Below are positions 7,974-17,757 of a stretch of 64,000 bases of DNA, piece after piece. Made by a program: the position numbers and the translations under genes. The stretch's first letter is position 1. Every line of letters begins with the position of its first letter. Source of the stretch: Hyphomicrobiales bacterium (GTDB taxonomy: Bacteria; Pseudomonadota; Alphaproteobacteria; Rhizobiales; Beijerinckiaceae); assembly GCA_900470775.1 (NCBI GenBank), contig UCBZ01000010.1:197515-261514 (forward strand). The letters run 5' to 3'. The notes beneath the pieces are model-generated. The model did not search any database and was not told the origin of the DNA. It saw nothing but the letters and a program-made list of their open reading frames with translations.

Positions 7974-8903
7974 TTACTCCTTCACCGCCCCCGTCATTGC
8001 CGACACATAATGCTCGACGAAGAAGGCGTAGAGGATGACCAGCGGCAGCGAACCCGCGAGCGCACCCGCCATCAGCGAACCCCAGCGATAGATGTCGCCA
8101 TCGACGAACTCGTTCACGATCGCCACCGGCACCGTCTTGTTTTGCGTCGAGGACAGGAAGGTCAGCGCGTAGATGAACTCGTTCCAGCAGAGGGTGAAGG
8201 AGAAGATGAAGGCCGAGATCAGGCCCGGCACCGCCAACGGCAGGATGATCTTGATCAGGATCTGCGCCCGCGTCGCGCCGTCGATCAGCGCGCATTCCTC
8301 GAGTTCATAGGGAATCGTCTTGAAATACCCCATCAACAGCCAGGTCGAGAACGGGATCAGGATGGTCGGATAGACCAGGATCAGCGCCAGCGGCGTGTCG
8401 AAAAGGCCGACCTTGTAGATCACCGTCGCCAGCGGGATGAACAGGATCGAAGGCGGCACCAGATAAGCCAGGAAGATCAGCGCCCCGACCGTGACCGCGC
8501 CCTTGAAGCGTAAGCGGACGATCGCATAGGCGGCGAGCACGCTTGCGACCAACGAGATGAAGGTGGCGCAGGTCGCGATGAACATCGTGTTCCAGAGCCA
8601 GCGCGGATAGTCGCTCTCGAACAGCAATTTGTGGATGTGCTTGAAGGTCGGTTCCCAGGTCCAGAACGGACTGACCTTGTCCATCTCGATGAGCTGGTGG
8701 TCGGGTTTCACCGCCGTCAGCGCCATCCAGTAGAACGGAAACAGCAGGACGATCAGGATCAGGATCAGCGGGATATAGGTCGTCACGACGCGCCGGGGCA
8801 GCGTCTCCAGATAGCCCATGCCCTCGCTATGGTCGGGGGTCGCATTGCTGCCGGCAATGGCCTGGCGGCCGGCGCTATCCTGGCCCGCATCGATGCTAGT
8901 CAT
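7974..8903 (-). CDS. Carbohydrate ABC transporter permease (MalG-type)
   Basis: A 309-residue inner-membrane permease with six predicted helices. After a soluble leader of about 40 residues, the first helix is TYIPLILILIVLLFPFYWM. The conserved cytoplasmic EAA-like loop is LEECALIDGATRAQILIKIILPLAVPG at about residues 198-224, which contacts the ATPase. The C-terminus (HYVSAMTGAVKE) is typical of MalG/UgpE-type CUT1 permeases. It overlaps the preceding permease gene by 8 bases, indicating translational coupling. Together with the genes up to 12531 it forms a complete importer. Confidence 0.95.
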   Translation of the reverse strand: MTSIDAGQDSAGRQAIAGSNATPDHSEGMGYLETLPRRVVTTYIPLILILIVLLFPFYWMALTAVKPDHQLIEMDKVSPFWTWEPTFKHIHKLLFESDYPRWLWNTMFIATCATFISLVASVLAAYAIVRLRFKGAVTVGALIFLAYLVPPSILFIPLATVIYKVGLFDTPLALILVYPTILIPFSTWLLMGYFKTIPYELEECALIDGATRAQILIKIILPLAVPGLISAFIFSFTLCWNEFIYALTFLSSTQNKTVPVAIVNEFVDGDIYRWGSLMAGALAGSLPLVILYAFFVEHYVSAMTGAVKE

Positions 8904-9858
8904 TGCTGCCGCCCTGCTGCCATTTGCGTGTCTGGAGCCCGTACCAGGCGATACCGATCGCCGCGAGCAGGAAGGGGATCATCGCCGTCGAGATCGCCGC
9001 GCCCTCGCCGAGCTGCCCGGCAATGATGGCGCGCTGATAGGACAGCGTCGCCATCAGATGGGTCGCATTGACCGGGCCGCCGCGCGTCAGCGCCCAGATC
9101 AGCTGGAAGTCGGTGAAGGTGAACAGCACCGAGAAGGTCATCACCACCGCGATGATAGGCGTCAGCAGCGGATAGGTGATGTGCCGGAAGCGCTGCCAGG
9201 GCGTCGCGCCGTCGAGCGTCGCCGCCTCGTAGAGCGAGGGCGAAACCGTCTGCAGCCCGGCCAGAAGCGTGATCGCGATGAACGGCACGCCGCGCCAGAC
9301 ATTGGCGAAGATCGTCGACCAGCGAGCGTTCCAGACGTCGCCGAGGAAGTTGATGTTGTGGTCGATCCAGCCAAGCTGGCGCAGCGACCAGGAGATGATC
9401 GAGAACTGCGCGTCGTAGATCCACCAGAAGGCGATCGCAGACAGCACGGTCGGCACGATGAACGGGATCAGCACGAGGGCGCGGATCATCGCCTTGAACG
9501 GCAGGTGCTTGTTGAGCAGCAGCGCCAGATAGAGTCCGATCACGAACTTCGCGGCGCTGGCGACGGTCGTGTAGAGTAGCGTGTTGAACACCGAGGTCCA
9601 GAACACGCTGTCCTCGGCCAACCACTCATAGTTCTCGAGCCCGACGAAGACGCCGTCCCGCCCGATCTTGGTGTCAGTGAAGGACAGCCAGACGCCCAGC
9701 CCCAGCGGGTAGGCCAGGAACAGGATCAGGATGCCCATGGCGGGCACCATGTACCAGAAGCCGAGCCAGTTAGGGCTCACCTTCAGTTTCTGCCAGGCCG
9801 TGCGCTCGCTTCTGGCTTGTGTCAGGCGGGCCGGCATCTCGACTGCGGAATTGGCCAT
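8896..9858 (-). CDS. Carbohydrate ABC transporter permease (MalF-type)
   Basis: A 320-residue permease with six hydrophobic helices, the first being FWYMVPAMGILILFLAYPLG. The EAA loop reads LYEAATLDGATPWQRFRHITYPLLTP at about residues 210-235. The start at 9858 follows a long upstream leader from the binding-protein gene (122 bp). The open frame extends further upstream, but that part has no similarity to permeases. It forms the heterodimer with the permease encoded at 7974-8903. Confidence 0.95.
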   Translation of the reverse strand: MANSAVEMPARLTQARSERTAWQKLKVSPNWLGFWYMVPAMGILILFLAYPLGLGVWLSFTDTKIGRDGVFVGLENYEWLAEDSVFWTSVFNTLLYTTVASAAKFVIGLYLALLLNKHLPFKAMIRALVLIPFIVPTVLSAIAFWWIYDAQFSIISWSLRQLGWIDHNINFLGDVWNARWSTIFANVWRGVPFIAITLLAGLQTVSPSLYEAATLDGATPWQRFRHITYPLLTPIIAVVMTFSVLFTFTDFQLIWALTRGGPVNATHLMATLSYQRAIIAGQLGEGAAISTAMIPFLLAAIGIAWYGLQTRKWQQGGSND

Positions 9859-9980
9859 CGCGGGTCCGGTGTCATGCGTGAGAACGCTCCGGCCGCAGGG
9901 CCGGACGGGTGATGTCGTGTCGCCAGAAAGATGCGAATGGCGGCCCGCCAAGGCGGACCGCCCGTCATTTAAGTCGCGGC

Positions 9981-11282
9981 TCAGCGATAGATGCGCTTCG
10001 CCTGCCGCTCGGCGCCGGCCATGGCGCCCTTGATGTCCTCGCGACCCGTGACGTAGTTCGCGAACATGTCGACAACCACGAAGTCGGCGATGGCCGCCGC
10101 CGCGTTCTCGCCCAGCGTGCCCAGACCCGCCGGGGTCAGCGTGCGCTTGGCAATGTCGCCGAACGGGGTCGTCTTCGGATCGGCGGTCCAGACCGGGTTC
10201 TTGTCGTATTCGCCGAGGAAATGCGACAGATAGCCCTGCGCCGCGCCGATCCACGGATTGTATTGCGGCGCGTCCAGCATGAAGGCGATGAACGCCTTGC
10301 AGGCATTGGGAACCTTCGTGAACTGGAAAGCCAGCATCGTGAAGGGCAGGTGCAGTTCAGTCGGCTTGCCGACGGGGCCGATCGGCATATAGGCATGGTT
10401 CATGTCGGCCGCCATCTCGGGCTTTTCTTTCTTGGCCGCGACATAGACCGAGATGCCGTTGACGGTGGCGTGCAGTTCGCCGGCCAGGAAGGCCTTGTTG
10501 TTCGAGGAATCATTCCACGAGGCCGTGCCGGGGATGAAGGTGTCGTAGAGCGCCTTGCTGTATTCCAGCGCCTTCGCCGTTTCCGGCGAGTTGATGATGA
10601 CCTTGTTGTTCTTGTCGACGAGGTTGCCGCCATGGCTCCAGAGCATCCAGTGGATCCAGGTATTGGCGTCGCCCGAGGCGTGGCCGAAGGCCATGCCGGC
10701 CGGCGTGTTGTTGGCCTTCAGCGCCTTGCACAGCTCGAGGAAGCCGGCGGTGTCCTTGGGGAACTCCTTGAATCCGGCCTTGTTCATCGAGGAGATACGA
10801 TAGTTCATCAGCGCGCCGCTGGCGGCGATCGGAATGCCGATCCACTTGCCGCCAAGCTTGCCGTAGAGCTCCGCCGACGGAGCCCAGCCGCCATGCTTCT
10901 CGCCGAGATATTTCGAGACATCGGAGAGATCCATGCACTTCTGCGGAAACAGATGCGGCAGCGAATACAGGCCCCAGACCAGATCGAGACCCTGGCCGGT
11001 GTTGGCCACGACCGATGCCTTCGGCTGCAGGTCATCATAGGATTCGTTGGTGACGTTGACCTTGGCGCCGGTCGCGGCCTCGAAGGCGGCGACGAGTTGC
11101 ATGAACGCGACGTCTTCGGCTTCGACGAAGCGCTTCCAGCGCATCAGGTTGATCTTGGCGTTGGGCTCGACCTTGAAGGGCGAGGCTTGGGCCCAGGCCT
11201 TGGCATAGGCGAGCAGGTTCGTGCTGCCGCCTAGCCCGAGAGCGGCACCGCCCTTGATCAGTGATCTGCGATTCAGGTCCAT
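9981..11282 (-). CDS. Extracellular sugar-type solute-binding protein
   Basis: A 433-residue periplasmic binding protein of the CUT1 family. The N-terminus MDLNRRSLIKGGAALGLGG has a twin-arginine-like motif (RRSLIK) and a hydrophobic stretch ending near AKAWAQA, so Tat export is possible. The mature part has the usual features of type I carbohydrate binders, for example DLVWGLYSLPHLF and GIPIAASGALMNYR. The start at 11282 has an AGGGAGGA ribosome site. It lies between the ATPase and permease genes of one operon. The ligand is unknown; the neighbouring dehydrogenases suggest a sugar, polyol or sugar acid. Confidence 0.94.
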   Translation of the reverse strand: MDLNRRSLIKGGAALGLGGSTNLLAYAKAWAQASPFKVEPNAKINLMRWKRFVEAEDVAFMQLVAAFEAATGAKVNVTNESYDDLQPKASVVANTGQGLDLVWGLYSLPHLFPQKCMDLSDVSKYLGEKHGGWAPSAELYGKLGGKWIGIPIAASGALMNYRISSMNKAGFKEFPKDTAGFLELCKALKANNTPAGMAFGHASGDANTWIHWMLWSHGGNLVDKNNKVIINSPETAKALEYSKALYDTFIPGTASWNDSSNNKAFLAGELHATVNGISVYVAAKKEKPEMAADMNHAYMPIGPVGKPTELHLPFTMLAFQFTKVPNACKAFIAFMLDAPQYNPWIGAAQGYLSHFLGEYDKNPVWTADPKTTPFGDIAKRTLTPAGLGTLGENAAAAIADFVVVDMFANYVTGREDIKGAMAGAERQAKRIYR

Positions 11283-11475
11283 CTTAATCCTCCCTGGGGA
11301 TTCTGGTTTCGTCGGCTCTTGCACGGCCGTCTTGAACCGGACTGTCCGGTTTTCGGTTTCGAGGCCCATCCCGTCCGGGGGATGGCGCGGGCCTCGTCAT
11401 CTGTCGCTCTCGTCTCCCCGGCGATCCGATCCCCCGCGGCAAAAGCGCGGCATCGGCGTTCAGGGGCGCTTCGCC

Positions 11476-12531
<1,056 letters not shown>

Positions 12532-12705
12532 GTGGGCCCTCTCCTAATCTTCGTTTCCCATGGACCCGGTGGTCCGCCGCTTCAGGCAGAGTCCGGATCG
12601 CATCGTGTATTGGTCTGTTGCGACCGATCGATGAAGCTTTGCCGACAACAAGCACCGCGCCTCAGTGGAGAGCGCCGCGCCTTGCGTCGGATTTCATCTG
12701 CGATA

Positions 12706-12720
12706 AAGTCATACGATATA
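12706..12720. promoter_or_regulatory. Candidate FadR/GntR-family operator, site 1
   Basis: AAGTCATACGATATA in the divergent gap between the ABC operon and gntR. Read on the minus strand, the core is TATCGTATGACTT, close to the TNGTATNACNA-type sites bound by FadR-subfamily GntR regulators of sugar-acid genes. It matches 14 of 15 bases with the site at 13564-13578. Autoregulation of gntR and control of the importer are inferred. Confidence 0.6.
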
Positions 12721-12799
12721 GACAGGCGTGTCAAGCGCCGGAGACACAGCGGAACGCCGGCTTCACCGGCACCTGCCGCAAAGGGAGAGGCGCCAGACG

Positions 12800-13561
12800 A
12801 TGCGGGTGCGCGACTATTCGCGACCGACGACCCTCAATCCCGACCGTCTCTTCGGCCAGGTCGCCCAGAAGCTCGCGGTCGCCATCATCACAGGCGCGGT
12901 CAAGGCCGGCGAGCTGCTCCCCAACGAGGACGACCTGCGCTCCGACATCTCGGTCTCGCGCACCGCCTATCGCGAGGCCGTCAAGGTTCTGACCGCCAAG
13001 GGGTTGGTCGAAGCCAGGCCCAAGAGCGGCACGCGGGCAGCCCCTCGCGACAGCTGGAATCTGCTCGATCCCGATGTCCTGTCATGGCACTTCGAGGCCG
13101 ACCCGAATGAGAAATTCATCCGCGATCTCTTCGAGTTGCGCCGTTTCGCCGAGCCCGCGGCGGCCAGGCTCGCAGCGCAGCGCCGCACGCCGGCCGACAT
13201 CGCCCGGATCGAGGCGGCCTATCGCGGGATGTCCGACAACGCGCCCTATGCCGACACGACAATCCGCGCCGATCTCGCCTTCCACGAGGCGGTCTTCACC
13301 GCCTCCCACAATGCCGCCCTGCAATGCCTGGCGAGCGCAGTCGCCGCCACCGTGCAATGGTCCCTGCTGCTCAAATCGGTCGACGGCCGCGACGTCTTCA
13401 TCGCCTCGCTGGTCGATCACGAACGCGTGCTGGACGCGATCATCCAGCGCGACGGTGACCTCGCATCGACCCGGATGACGGCTTTGGTAATCGACAGCCT
13501 GAACACCACGCTTGCCTTCCTGACGCCCGGCGCCTCGGCAACGATCCACAAAACCGCGTGA
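12800..13561 (+). CDS. GntR-family transcriptional regulator (FadR subfamily)
   Basis: A 253-residue regulator. An N-terminal winged helix-turn-helix covers LFGQVAQKLAVAIITGAVKAG through SVSRTAYREAVKVL (about residues 14-60). A C-terminal FCD ligand domain follows, with metal-binding residues in RADLAFHEAVFTASHN, HERVLDAI and nearby helices. The start at 12800 has GGAGAGG about 9 bases upstream. It is divergent from the ABC importer operon and followed by a 2-hydroxyacid dehydrogenase gene on the same strand. Near-identical 15-bp sites lie on both sides of the gene, which fits a local repressor of both units. Confidence 0.93.
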   Translation: MRVRDYSRPTTLNPDRLFGQVAQKLAVAIITGAVKAGELLPNEDDLRSDISVSRTAYREAVKVLTAKGLVEARPKSGTRAAPRDSWNLLDPDVLSWHFEADPNEKFIRDLFELRRFAEPAAARLAAQRRTPADIARIEAAYRGMSDNAPYADTTIRADLAFHEAVFTASHNAALQCLASAVAATVQWSLLLKSVDGRDVFIASLVDHERVLDAIIQRDGDLASTRMTALVIDSLNTTLAFLTPGASATIHKTA

Positions 13562-13563
13562 TT

Positions 13564-13578
13564 AAGTCATACTATATA
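13564..13578. promoter_or_regulatory. Candidate FadR/GntR-family operator, site 2
   Basis: AAGTCATACTATATA begins 3 bases after the gntR stop codon and about 168 bases before the 2-hydroxyacid dehydrogenase start. It differs from site 1 (12706-12720) at a single base. Its position suggests the dehydrogenase gene has its own promoter under the same regulator. Confidence 0.6.
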
Positions 13579-13745
13579 TGCGCCATCAGCGCTTTTCCGG
13601 CGGCGCGTGGCGTGGTGGGATGCCTGGCGATCGATCGCGGCGGGCCGGCGGCTTTCGTCGAGCCGCCATATCCGACATCTAATCGATTCATATTCGTCGA
13701 ATCAAGCCGTCCGACCATCACCCGAAGCCTATGGAAACGCTCGCC

Positions 13746-14717
13746 ATGACCCGGCCCAACGCCACTGAAATCCTGATGACCGGCCCTCTGATCGCCTATG
13801 CGGCCGACCAGCTGAAGACCAACTTCACCGTCCACGAACTCTGGAAGGCCGAGGACAAGGCAGCCCTCCTTCGCGAGGTCTCCGGACGCGTGCGCGGCAT
13901 CGCTGGCGGCGGCCATATCCGTATCGACGGCACGCTGTTCGATGCGCTGCCGAAGCTCGAGATGATCGCGAATTTCGGCGTCGGCTACGACAATGTCGAT
14001 GCGGCGGAGGCCGGCCGTCGCGGCCTCGTCGTCTCCAACACGCCCGACGTGCTCACCGACGAGGTCGCGGACCTCGCCATCGGCCTGCTGATCGCCACGG
14101 TCCGGCAGCTGCCGCAGGTCGATCGCTATCTGCGCGAGGGCAAGTGGCTGAAGGCGCCCTATCCGCTGACCACCTCGCTGCGCAAGCGCACGGTCGGCAT
14201 CGTCGGCCTCGGCCGCATCGGCAAGGCCGTGGCGCACCGGGTCGAGGCCTTCGGCCTGCCGATTTCCTATCATGGGCGCTCGCGCCAGGCCGACGTGCCC
14301 TATCGCTACTATCCCTCGCTGGTCGAGATGGCCCAGGATGTCGACACGCTGATCTCGGTCGCGCCGGGCGGCGCCTCGACCCATCACATCATCAATGCCG
14401 AGGTCCTGAAGGCGCTCGGTCCCAACGGCATCGTCGTCAATGTCGGCCGCGGCACGGTGATCGACGAGAAGGCGCTGGTCGAGGCGCTGCAGAACAAGAC
14501 CATCCTCTCCGCGGGCCTCGACGTCTTCGAGGACGAGCCGCGCGTCCCCGCCGAGTTGATCGCGATCGAGCATGCCGTGCTGCTGCCCCATGTCGGCTCG
14601 GCCTCGGTCCACACCCGCGAGCAGATGGGCCAGCTCGTCGTCGACAACCTTTTGTCCTGGTTCGACGGCAAGGGCCCGCTGACGCCGGTGGCCGAGACGC
14701 CGTGGAAGAAAGCCTGA
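13746..14717 (+). CDS. D-isomer-specific 2-hydroxyacid dehydrogenase
   Basis: A 323-residue cytoplasmic NAD(P)-dependent enzyme of the hydroxypyruvate/glyoxylate reductase type. The coenzyme loop VGIVGLGRIGKAV is at about residues 148-160. The catalytic Arg lies in VNVGRGTVIDEKAL, the Glu in LDVFEDEPRVP and the His in LLPHVGSAS. ATG 13746 is preferred over 13731 because the family N-terminus (TEILMTGPL) lies close to it. It follows gntR in the same direction with a candidate operator between them. Together with the importer and the LtnD-like enzyme it suggests catabolism of a hydroxylated acid; the actual substrate is not determined. Confidence 0.9.
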   Translation: MTRPNATEILMTGPLIAYAADQLKTNFTVHELWKAEDKAALLREVSGRVRGIAGGGHIRIDGTLFDALPKLEMIANFGVGYDNVDAAEAGRRGLVVSNTPDVLTDEVADLAIGLLIATVRQLPQVDRYLREGKWLKAPYPLTTSLRKRTVGIVGLGRIGKAVAHRVEAFGLPISYHGRSRQADVPYRYYPSLVEMAQDVDTLISVAPGGASTHHIINAEVLKALGPNGIVVNVGRGTVIDEKALVEALQNKTILSAGLDVFEDEPRVPAELIAIEHAVLLPHVGSASVHTREQMGQLVVDNLLSWFDGKGPLTPVAETPWKKA

Positions 14718-15535
14718 GCGCCTTGCGCGGCGCGACGCTGCACCGGTCCCTGCTGCTTGCGGGGAGCATCGTGCTCGTCGCTCACGCGGCAGCATCGGCG
14801 CAGACCGCGCCCATCCCGCGCGGCGCCGACAACGCGCCGCCGGCGATTGCCCCGCTGCTCGGCGCCTGGGATCTCGAGCAGATCGGCGCCTCGCGCAAAT
14901 GCACGATCACGCTGGGAGCGGAGGACGCGGCGCATGGCCGCCAGTTGCGCTTCCCCGCGACCTGCCGCCGCGCTTTGCCGGTGCTCGACGGCATCGCCTC
15001 CTGGAATGTCGGACCAGATGGAGCGCCGCGCCTCAACGACGCACTCGGCAAGGCGGTCATCGCCTTCCGCGAGAACGGCGATGCCGGCCTTCAGGGCAAG
15101 GGACCCGACGGCAAGGACTACGGGCTCGATCCGAAGGCCCATCCACGTGCCGCCCGCCGCCCGGCCGTCAGTCGGGCGGAAGCCGCAGCCACGGCTGCCC
15201 AGCGCCCGACTGTCGTCGACCAGGCCAGCGCACCCTCGCCCGCAAGCCTGCCCGGCCGCTACGCCGTGATGCGTCAGGCCAATCGCGAGACCTGCCGCGT
15301 CGTCCTGGGGCCGGCTCCTGCCGGCGTGCAAGCCCGCGCCCCTGCTGCCTTCGAGGGCCATTGCCAGGATACGGGGCTGACAATCTTCGACCCCGTCGGC
15401 TGGCGCTATGAGGCGGGCCGGCTCGCCCTCCTCGCGCGCAAAGGCCACAGCGTCGAACTCGTCTTCCAGAGCGGCCAGTGGCGCAAGGACCCCGCGGTCG
15501 GCGCGCCACTGCTGCTGCGCAAGCTCCAGCCCTGA
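14702..15535 (+). CDS. Secreted protein with two tandem AprI/Inh-type protease-inhibitor domains
   Basis: A 277-residue protein beginning at GTG 14702, overlapping the end of the preceding gene by 16 bases. An N-terminal signal sequence (RSLLLAGSIVLVAHAAASA) is followed by a first beta-barrel-like domain at about residues 40-120 (LLGAWDLEQIG, a Cys pair in RKCTIT and ATCRRAL). A second domain at about 180-275 has the same layout (LPGRYAVMRQ, ETCRVVL, GHCQDTG, FQSGQWRKDP). This layout matches the metalloprotease inhibitors AprI/Inh, which protect the periplasm from the cell's own or foreign proteases. The linker is Ala/Pro-rich. No partner protease gene is nearby. Assignment rests on the Cys spacing and the G-W/Y-x-L start of each unit. 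Confidence 0.68.
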   Translation: MEESLSALRGATLHRSLLLAGSIVLVAHAAASAQTAPIPRGADNAPPAIAPLLGAWDLEQIGASRKCTITLGAEDAAHGRQLRFPATCRRALPVLDGIASWNVGPDGAPRLNDALGKAVIAFRENGDAGLQGKGPDGKDYGLDPKAHPRAARRPAVSRAEAAATAAQRPTVVDQASAPSPASLPGRYAVMRQANRETCRVVLGPAPAGVQARAPAAFEGHCQDTGLTIFDPVGWRYEAGRLALLARKGHSVELVFQSGQWRKDPAVGAPLLLRKLQP

Positions 15536-15655
15536 GGCCGACGCCTTGCATCCGCCATGGTCGGGCCCACCGCTGCGCTTTCTGTCTGGCGATTTCGCGC
15601 GGTCGTTCCTAGATGCGATAAGCCCCCTGGGGCAGCGTTCAAAGAGGATTGCCTG

Positions 15656-16555
15656 ATGTTCAACGCCAAATCCCTTCTCGATGCCCTCGTCAGCGCGGGC
15701 ACGCAGGCTGGCAAGCCAGGCGGCCAGGGTCAGACCGGCGGTCTCGGCTCGCTTCTGGGGGGCCTGGCCGAACAGGTGCAGCGCGGCGGCGGCATTGGCG
15801 GGCTCGCGGGCATGGCGGGCCAGATCCTGACGCAGGCGACACAAGGGGTCAGCGACGCCGCGCGCCAGACCGGCGTTCAGCAGAAGGCCGGCGATGCAGT
15901 GACACAGGTCACCGGCGGGCGCTCGGCGCAGGATGTTCTGGCCCAGGCCAAGGCGATGTTCGACAAGAACCCGGCCATGGCGACGGCGGTGCTCGGCGGT
16001 CTCGGCGCGCTCGTCTTCGGTTCGTCCACCGGCCGCGCCGTCATCGGCTCCGCCGCCCGCCTCGGCGGCATGGCCCTGATCGGCGGGCTCGCCTACAAAG
16101 CCTATCAGAACTATCAGTCCGGCAAGCCGATGCTCGATGTCGACAGCTCCGAGATCCTCCCCGCACCCGCCGGCACCGGCTTCGAGCCGGAAGCCGCCAG
16201 CGAGGCGACGGCCCTCATCTTCATCCGCGCCATGATCGCCGCCGCCGCCGCGGACGGTGCGATCGACGCCGACGAGCGCGCCGCCATTCTGGGCGGCCTG
16301 CGCGAGGCCGGCTTCGATCCGGAGGCGAATGAATGGCTCGCCAGGGAGATGGCTAACCCAGCCTCGGTCGAGACCCTGGTCGAGGGCGCCGAAAGCCCCG
16401 AGCTCGCGGCGCAGATCTACACGGCAGCGCGGATCGCCATCAATCCCGATACCCCCAAGGAGCGGGATTTCCTTGCCGGCCTCGCAGGCTCGCTCGGCCT
16501 CGATGCCGAACTGGTCGCCAATATCGACGCCGCCGCGAGCTCGGCGAAGGTCTGA
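15656..16555 (+). CDS. Tellurite resistance TerB-family / DUF533 (YebE-like) membrane protein
   Basis: A 299-residue protein starting MFNAKSLLDALV. The N-terminal 100 residues are Gly/Gln-rich. A glycine-rich hydrophobic stretch (MATAVLGGLGALVFG through GGMALIGGLAYKAY) spans about residues 108-155. The C-terminal alpha-helical TerB-like domain includes RAMIAAAAADGAIDADERAAILGGL at about residues 190-215, with Asp/Glu residues that could bind metal. This order matches DUF533/YebE proteins, whose role is not settled. A terminator hairpin lies 43 bases downstream, so it is probably transcribed alone. Confidence 0.85.
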   Translation: MFNAKSLLDALVSAGTQAGKPGGQGQTGGLGSLLGGLAEQVQRGGGIGGLAGMAGQILTQATQGVSDAARQTGVQQKAGDAVTQVTGGRSAQDVLAQAKAMFDKNPAMATAVLGGLGALVFGSSTGRAVIGSAARLGGMALIGGLAYKAYQNYQSGKPMLDVDSSEILPAPAGTGFEPEAASEATALIFIRAMIAAAAADGAIDADERAAILGGLREAGFDPEANEWLAREMANPASVETLVEGAESPELAAQIYTAARIAINPDTPKERDFLAGLAGSLGLDAELVANIDAAASSAKV

Positions 16556-16598
16556 CGCGCCGGCTTCCCTGAGCCACTACCCACCCCTGTCGACATCG

Positions 16599-16627
16599 AC
16601 GCCCTGCCGCTCCCAGCGGCGGGGCGT
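16599..16627 (+). terminator. Rho-independent terminator after the TerB-family gene
   Basis: ACGCCCTGCCGCT, loop CCC, AGCGGCGGGGCGT forms a 13-bp stem with one G-T pair, followed by TCTTGT. The U-tract is weak, but the stem is strong and correctly placed. Confidence 0.7.
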
Positions 16628-16866
16628 TCTTGTAAGCGCGCCGTCGCAGGCGCGGTTTGCAGATTGGCAATAGAGAGGAGGTTTCAGCCGGCTGTTAATC
16701 ATGGCTGCGGAATGACCTCGCCATGCGCCCGATATCCACCCGGGTTTAGGATTTATCGGCGAGGAAGACAGGAGCCACAACGGCTTGCTGTCTTGAAGCG
16801 CTCGTCGGGACCTTGTCATCGACTGGCCGGACGCAATAACGGCGCAAGGGAAGAAGAGACAGGGAC
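16628..16866. other. Gene-free leader before the UbiA/DprE1 pair
   Basis: Rest of the 311-bp gap between the TerB-family gene and the UbiA-family gene. I see no ORF with a ribosome site and no repeat. It must hold the promoter of the downstream pair, but no clear -35/-10 pair stands out. An AGGGA ribosome site precedes the ATG at 16867. Confidence 0.5.
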
Positions 16867-17757
16867 ATGCCTTTATTCGCGATGATCAGGGCGATGCGGC
16901 CGCATCACTGGCTCAAGAACGGGCTGGTTTTCATTCCGATCCTGCTCAACCATGACGTCTTCGACATCTCCGCCATCCATCATGGCATCGTTGCCTTCGT
17001 CGCCTTCAGCCTGATGGCGTCGTCGATCTATCTCCTCAACGACATCGTCGATGTGGAGGCCGACCGGCGCCATCCGACCAAATGCAAGCGCCCGCTGGCG
17101 GCCGGCGAGATCACCGAGGGGCAGGCCTATGCCGCCGTGCCGTTGCTGCTGGCCGCCGCCTTCGCATTGTCCTGGCTGCTGCCGCAGCCGCGTCTCTTCG
17201 TGCTGGCACTCGGCGCCTATCTCGTCCTGGCGCTGGCCTATCTGTTCGTGCTGAAGCGCAAGCTGCTGGTCGATGTGCTCGGGCTGGCCGCCCTGCATAC
17301 GCTGCGCATCCTCGCCGGCAATGCCGCCGCCGCGATCCCGATCTCGTCCTGGCTGCTCGCCTTCTCGATGTTCCTGTTCCTGAGCCTGGCGCTGGTGAAG
17401 CGCTATGCCGAGCTTCGCCTCACCCAGGACCAGTCCGGCCTGAAGAAGGCGGGGCGCGGCTACCACGCCGAGGACATCGAGGCGCTGTCGCAGCTCGGCA
17501 TGGCCTCGGGCTGCACCTGCGCGCTGATCATGGCGCTCTATGTCGACAGCGCCGCGGTCAAGGAACTCTACCGTCATCCCGAGCTGATCTGGCTGGTCTG
17601 CCCGATCATCCTCTACCAGATGGCCCGGATCTGGTTCCTGGCCCGGCGCGGCCAGATGCCCGACGATCCGCTGATCTTCATGATCCGCGACTGGCGCAGC
17701 CAGGTCACCGGAGCCAGCGTCGTCCTGATCATGATCGCGGCGACATTGCTGCCGTGA
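16867..17757 (+). CDS. UbiA-family prenyltransferase resembling decaprenyl-phosphate phosphoribosyltransferase
   Basis: A 296-residue integral membrane protein with about eight hydrophobic helices. The N-terminus MRPHHWLKNGLVFIPILL and the Asp-rich motif NDIVDVEADRRHPTKCKRPL (residues 58-77) closely resemble the mycobacterial enzyme that transfers phosphoribose from PRPP to decaprenyl phosphate, rather than quinone or heme UbiA enzymes. A second charged cytoplasmic loop, LVKRYAELRLTQDQ, sits near residue 173. Its stop codon overlaps the GTG start of the DprE1-like gene, so the two are translationally coupled and probably act in sequence on a lipid-linked pentose. Confidence 0.85.
   Translation: MPLFAMIRAMRPHHWLKNGLVFIPILLNHDVFDISAIHHGIVAFVAFSLMASSIYLLNDIVDVEADRRHPTKCKRPLAAGEITEGQAYAAVPLLLAAAFALSWLLPQPRLFVLALGAYLVLALAYLFVLKRKLLVDVLGLAALHTLRILAGNAAAAIPISSWLLAFSMFLFLSLALVKRYAELRLTQDQSGLKKAGRGYHAEDIEALSQLGMASGCTCALIMALYVDSAAVKELYRHPELIWLVCPIILYQMARIWFLARRGQMPDDPLIFMIRDWRSQVTGASVVLIMIAATLLP

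Noticed and set aside
13572..14795. Minus-strand frame over the 2-hydroxyacid dehydrogenase gene
   Set aside because: Antisense shadow with Asp/Arg/Gly-rich composition and no family features.
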